A program made the position numbers and the translations under genes. The notes beneath the pieces are model-generated. The model worked only from the letters and a program-made list of their open reading frames with translations, ran no database searches and was not told where the DNA came from. 64,000 nucleotides of DNA from Providencia burhodogranariea DSM 19968 (GTDB lineage: Bacteria; Pseudomonadota; Gammaproteobacteria; Enterobacterales; Enterobacteriaceae): the NCBI RefSeq assembly GCF_000314855.2, contig NZ_KB233225.1, positions 118,657-182,656 on the forward strand. Reading direction: 5' to 3'. This document shows, one piece after another, positions 62,777 to 64,000 of this stretch. The first letter of the stretch is position 1; the number at the start of each line of letters is the position of its first letter.

Positions 62777-62922
62777 TATACCCGTCATCTTTCAAGTTGC
62801 ACATTGCAAATATAACGTATTTTTCATACGCCCAAATCACCATATTATCTATGCTCATCGGGGTTTTCATCAGAATAGCTTCAGTTAGAAGCTTATATGC
62901 AACTTGAATTTTGGGTTTATAT
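62777..62922. repeat. Palindromic intergenic element E
   Basis: TTCAAGTTGCA (62791-62801) and TGCAACTTGAA (62898-62908) are a perfect 11-bp inverted pair, about 96 bp apart, with outer TATACCCGTC and GGGTTTATA ends. The clearest full-length member of the family here. It sits in the promoter side of the peroxiredoxin gene. The rest of the 62745-63109 gap is AT-rich with no ORF. Confidence 0.8.
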
Positions 62923-63109
62923 ACCATAAGAGAATAGGCAATTCTCTATTAAGAATAAAGGTATAAATACCGATTGCATTGATAGCTTTTGCCTATCAAT
63001 TGTACTAGATTAATAAACTAATTTCAATAAGATAGTTTTATTAAGTCAAAAAGCAAGTATTAATTAATTATATTAATCGAGCTTGGAATTATAGGAATGT
63101 TGACTTCAT

Positions 63110-63748
63110 TTAATTACCGGTAATCTGAGTTATATCCGCAGTTAGATGCCGACTTAATGAGCCCACATTAAAAATATTTTTCTTAGCACTTTGAACCATT
63201 TGCGGATAAAAATTGAAAAAAATTTGCTCAAGTTGTTCATATTGTAATAAAAAATCATCAAAAGACCCACTTAATGCCTGTAACTTTGGTCGCCGACGTG
63301 CCATGCCATTTAATGACTTTCCAATATACTCTTTCTCTGCGTACCGGATTAACCAACGTTGTGGCCAAAGATATTCATTTAGCTCCTGAAATTTTTCAGG
63401 AGTATGACAAAGATGTGGTTCGATATGCTGACGGGCGAAATCAATAAATTCAAGCAAACTTAGTTCGGGTTCAATCCTAGTCCAATGCAAAGAAAGAAAA
63501 TGATCCCATACTAAGTCCAATGTGATTGAAGCGACACGTCGATACTCAGGACGAAAAAGCGCGCGGGCTTCCTTGACCAAAGGGTGTGAGTCAGTCGCTC
63601 TGTCGACAGCGCGGTGCATAAAAATGCCCGCAACAATATCAGGCGCATATAGGCCGCTGGGGTTACCGCGGACGAAGTCGGCCATGATGTTACCCAAAAG
63701 TGAGCTATCAGCCAGATGAGCCAAATGGAGGTGTGCCAGAAAATTCAT
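63110..63748 (-). CDS. acpH: Acyl carrier protein phosphodiesterase AcpH
   Basis: 212 residues (E. coli 193). The N-terminal [28 protein letters not shown] carries the metal ligands of this HD-like family, and [18 protein letters not shown] follows. It removes the 4'-phosphopantetheine group from holo-ACP. In E. coli it is divergent from queA downstream of brnQ-proY-malZ; here proY and malZ are absent between them. The upstream region is taken by palindromic elements F and G. Confidence 0.95.
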   Translation of the reverse strand: MNFLAHLHLAHLADSSLLGNIMADFVRGNPSGLYAPDIVAGIFMHRAVDRATDSHPLVKEARALFRPEYRRVASITLDLVWDHFLSLHWTRIEPELSLLEFIDFARQHIEPHLCHTPEKFQELNEYLWPQRWLIRYAEKEYIGKSLNGMARRRPKLQALSGSFDDFLLQYEQLEQIFFNFYPQMVQSAKKNIFNVGSLSRHLTADITQITGN

Positions 63749-63759
63749 CTTCCTATCAT

Positions 63760-63885
63760 ATACCCGATGCCTTTCAAATTATAGCTGCGTTGGCCTCACA
63801 AACCGACTCTAGTCACATACTTTTGTATGCTCCTAGAGCTCAATTTGTTCGCCGCCTTGCTCTAACTTGAAATTCATGGGGTATA
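63760..63885. repeat. Palindromic intergenic element F
   Basis: Starts ATACCCGATGC and ends GGGGTATA, with the inner TTTCAAATTATAG mirrored by CTAACTTGAAA. It shares the core CACATACTTTTGTATGCT with element A. It begins 12 bp before the acpH start codon on the far side, so it lies in the acpH leader. Confidence 0.85.
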
Positions 63886-63901
63886 ACATTTGTATTGGGT
63901 T

Positions 63902-64000
63902 GTACCCGATGCCTTTCAAATTATAGCTGCGTTGGCCTCACAAACCGACTCTAGTCACATACTTTTGTATGCTCCTAGAATTCAATGTGTTCGCCGCCTT
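63902..64000. repeat. Palindromic intergenic element G (tandem copy of F, cut by window end)
   Basis: 98 bp (63903-64000) match 63761-63858 with only three differences, at an offset of 142 bp. The element continues past the window. Confidence 0.9.

Overview
The window is an AT-rich enterobacterial chromosome segment. Gene content and order follow the E. coli backbone: dnaK-dnaJ, nhaA-nhaR, rpsT, ribF-ileS-lspA-fkpB-ispH, dapB, carAB; then metC/exbBD, yedEF, rdgC/mak, sbcDC, phoBR, brnQ and acpH. The low GC, the interspersed palindromic repeats and the protein sequences point to the Morganellaceae, most likely Providencia. That placement is inference; no 16S gene or other species marker is present. 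No rRNA, tRNA, CRISPR array, transposase or prophage gene was seen.

Layout. 1-7.9 kb: the 3' part of dnaK, dnaJ, an EamA transporter, nhaA-nhaR and rpsT. 7-13.6 kb: the ribF-ileS-lspA-fkpB-ispH run and a HAD phosphatase. 13.7-21 kb: a stand-alone TerC-family membrane protein, dapB and the arginine-controlled carAB operon. 21-25.7 kb: a small exported protein, yqjA, and metC facing exbBD across a Fur box. 25.7-27.4 kb: a 1.7-kb gene desert with one orphan terminator. 27.4-33.8 kb: yedEF, a GNAT enzyme, rdgC, mak and cpdB. 34-46.7 kb: an accessory block placed between mak/cpdB and sbcC. 47-57 kb: sbcDC, phoBR and brnQ. 57-64 kb: a poxB homologue, ggt, a lipoprotein, a 2-Cys peroxiredoxin, acpH and a pair of tandem palindromic repeats.

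The most interesting system is an eight-gene minus-strand operon at 42644-36337. In order it holds a periplasmic metallo-beta-lactamase-fold hydrolase, a Cys-rich secreted precursor peptide, a DUF692/MNIO iron oxidase, a DUF2063 (HvfC-type) partner, a DoxX membrane protein, cydA, cydB and a 27-codon cydX. The middle four genes form an HvfA/bufferin-type RiPP metallophore cassette, a family tied to copper binding. Here it is joined to the copper-independent oxidase cytochrome bd. In front of the operon is a 21-bp dyad with the spacing of a CueR/MerR operator. The simple reading is a copper-responsive module that makes a periplasmic copper-binding peptide and also supplies a copper-free respiratory oxidase. 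Upstream of it is a sulfur-type cluster: a MetQ-like lipoprotein diverging from an isopenicillin-N-synthase-type dioxygenase and a Cys/Met-metabolism PLP enzyme.

Regulatory signals readable from sequence include ARG boxes at carAB, a Fur box at exbB, a Pho box at phoB, TTG starts for rpsT and carA, and many rho-independent terminators. Two perfect short tandem repeats (10 x 9 bp and 12 x 6 bp) and about seven copies of palindromic intergenic elements add non-coding interest.
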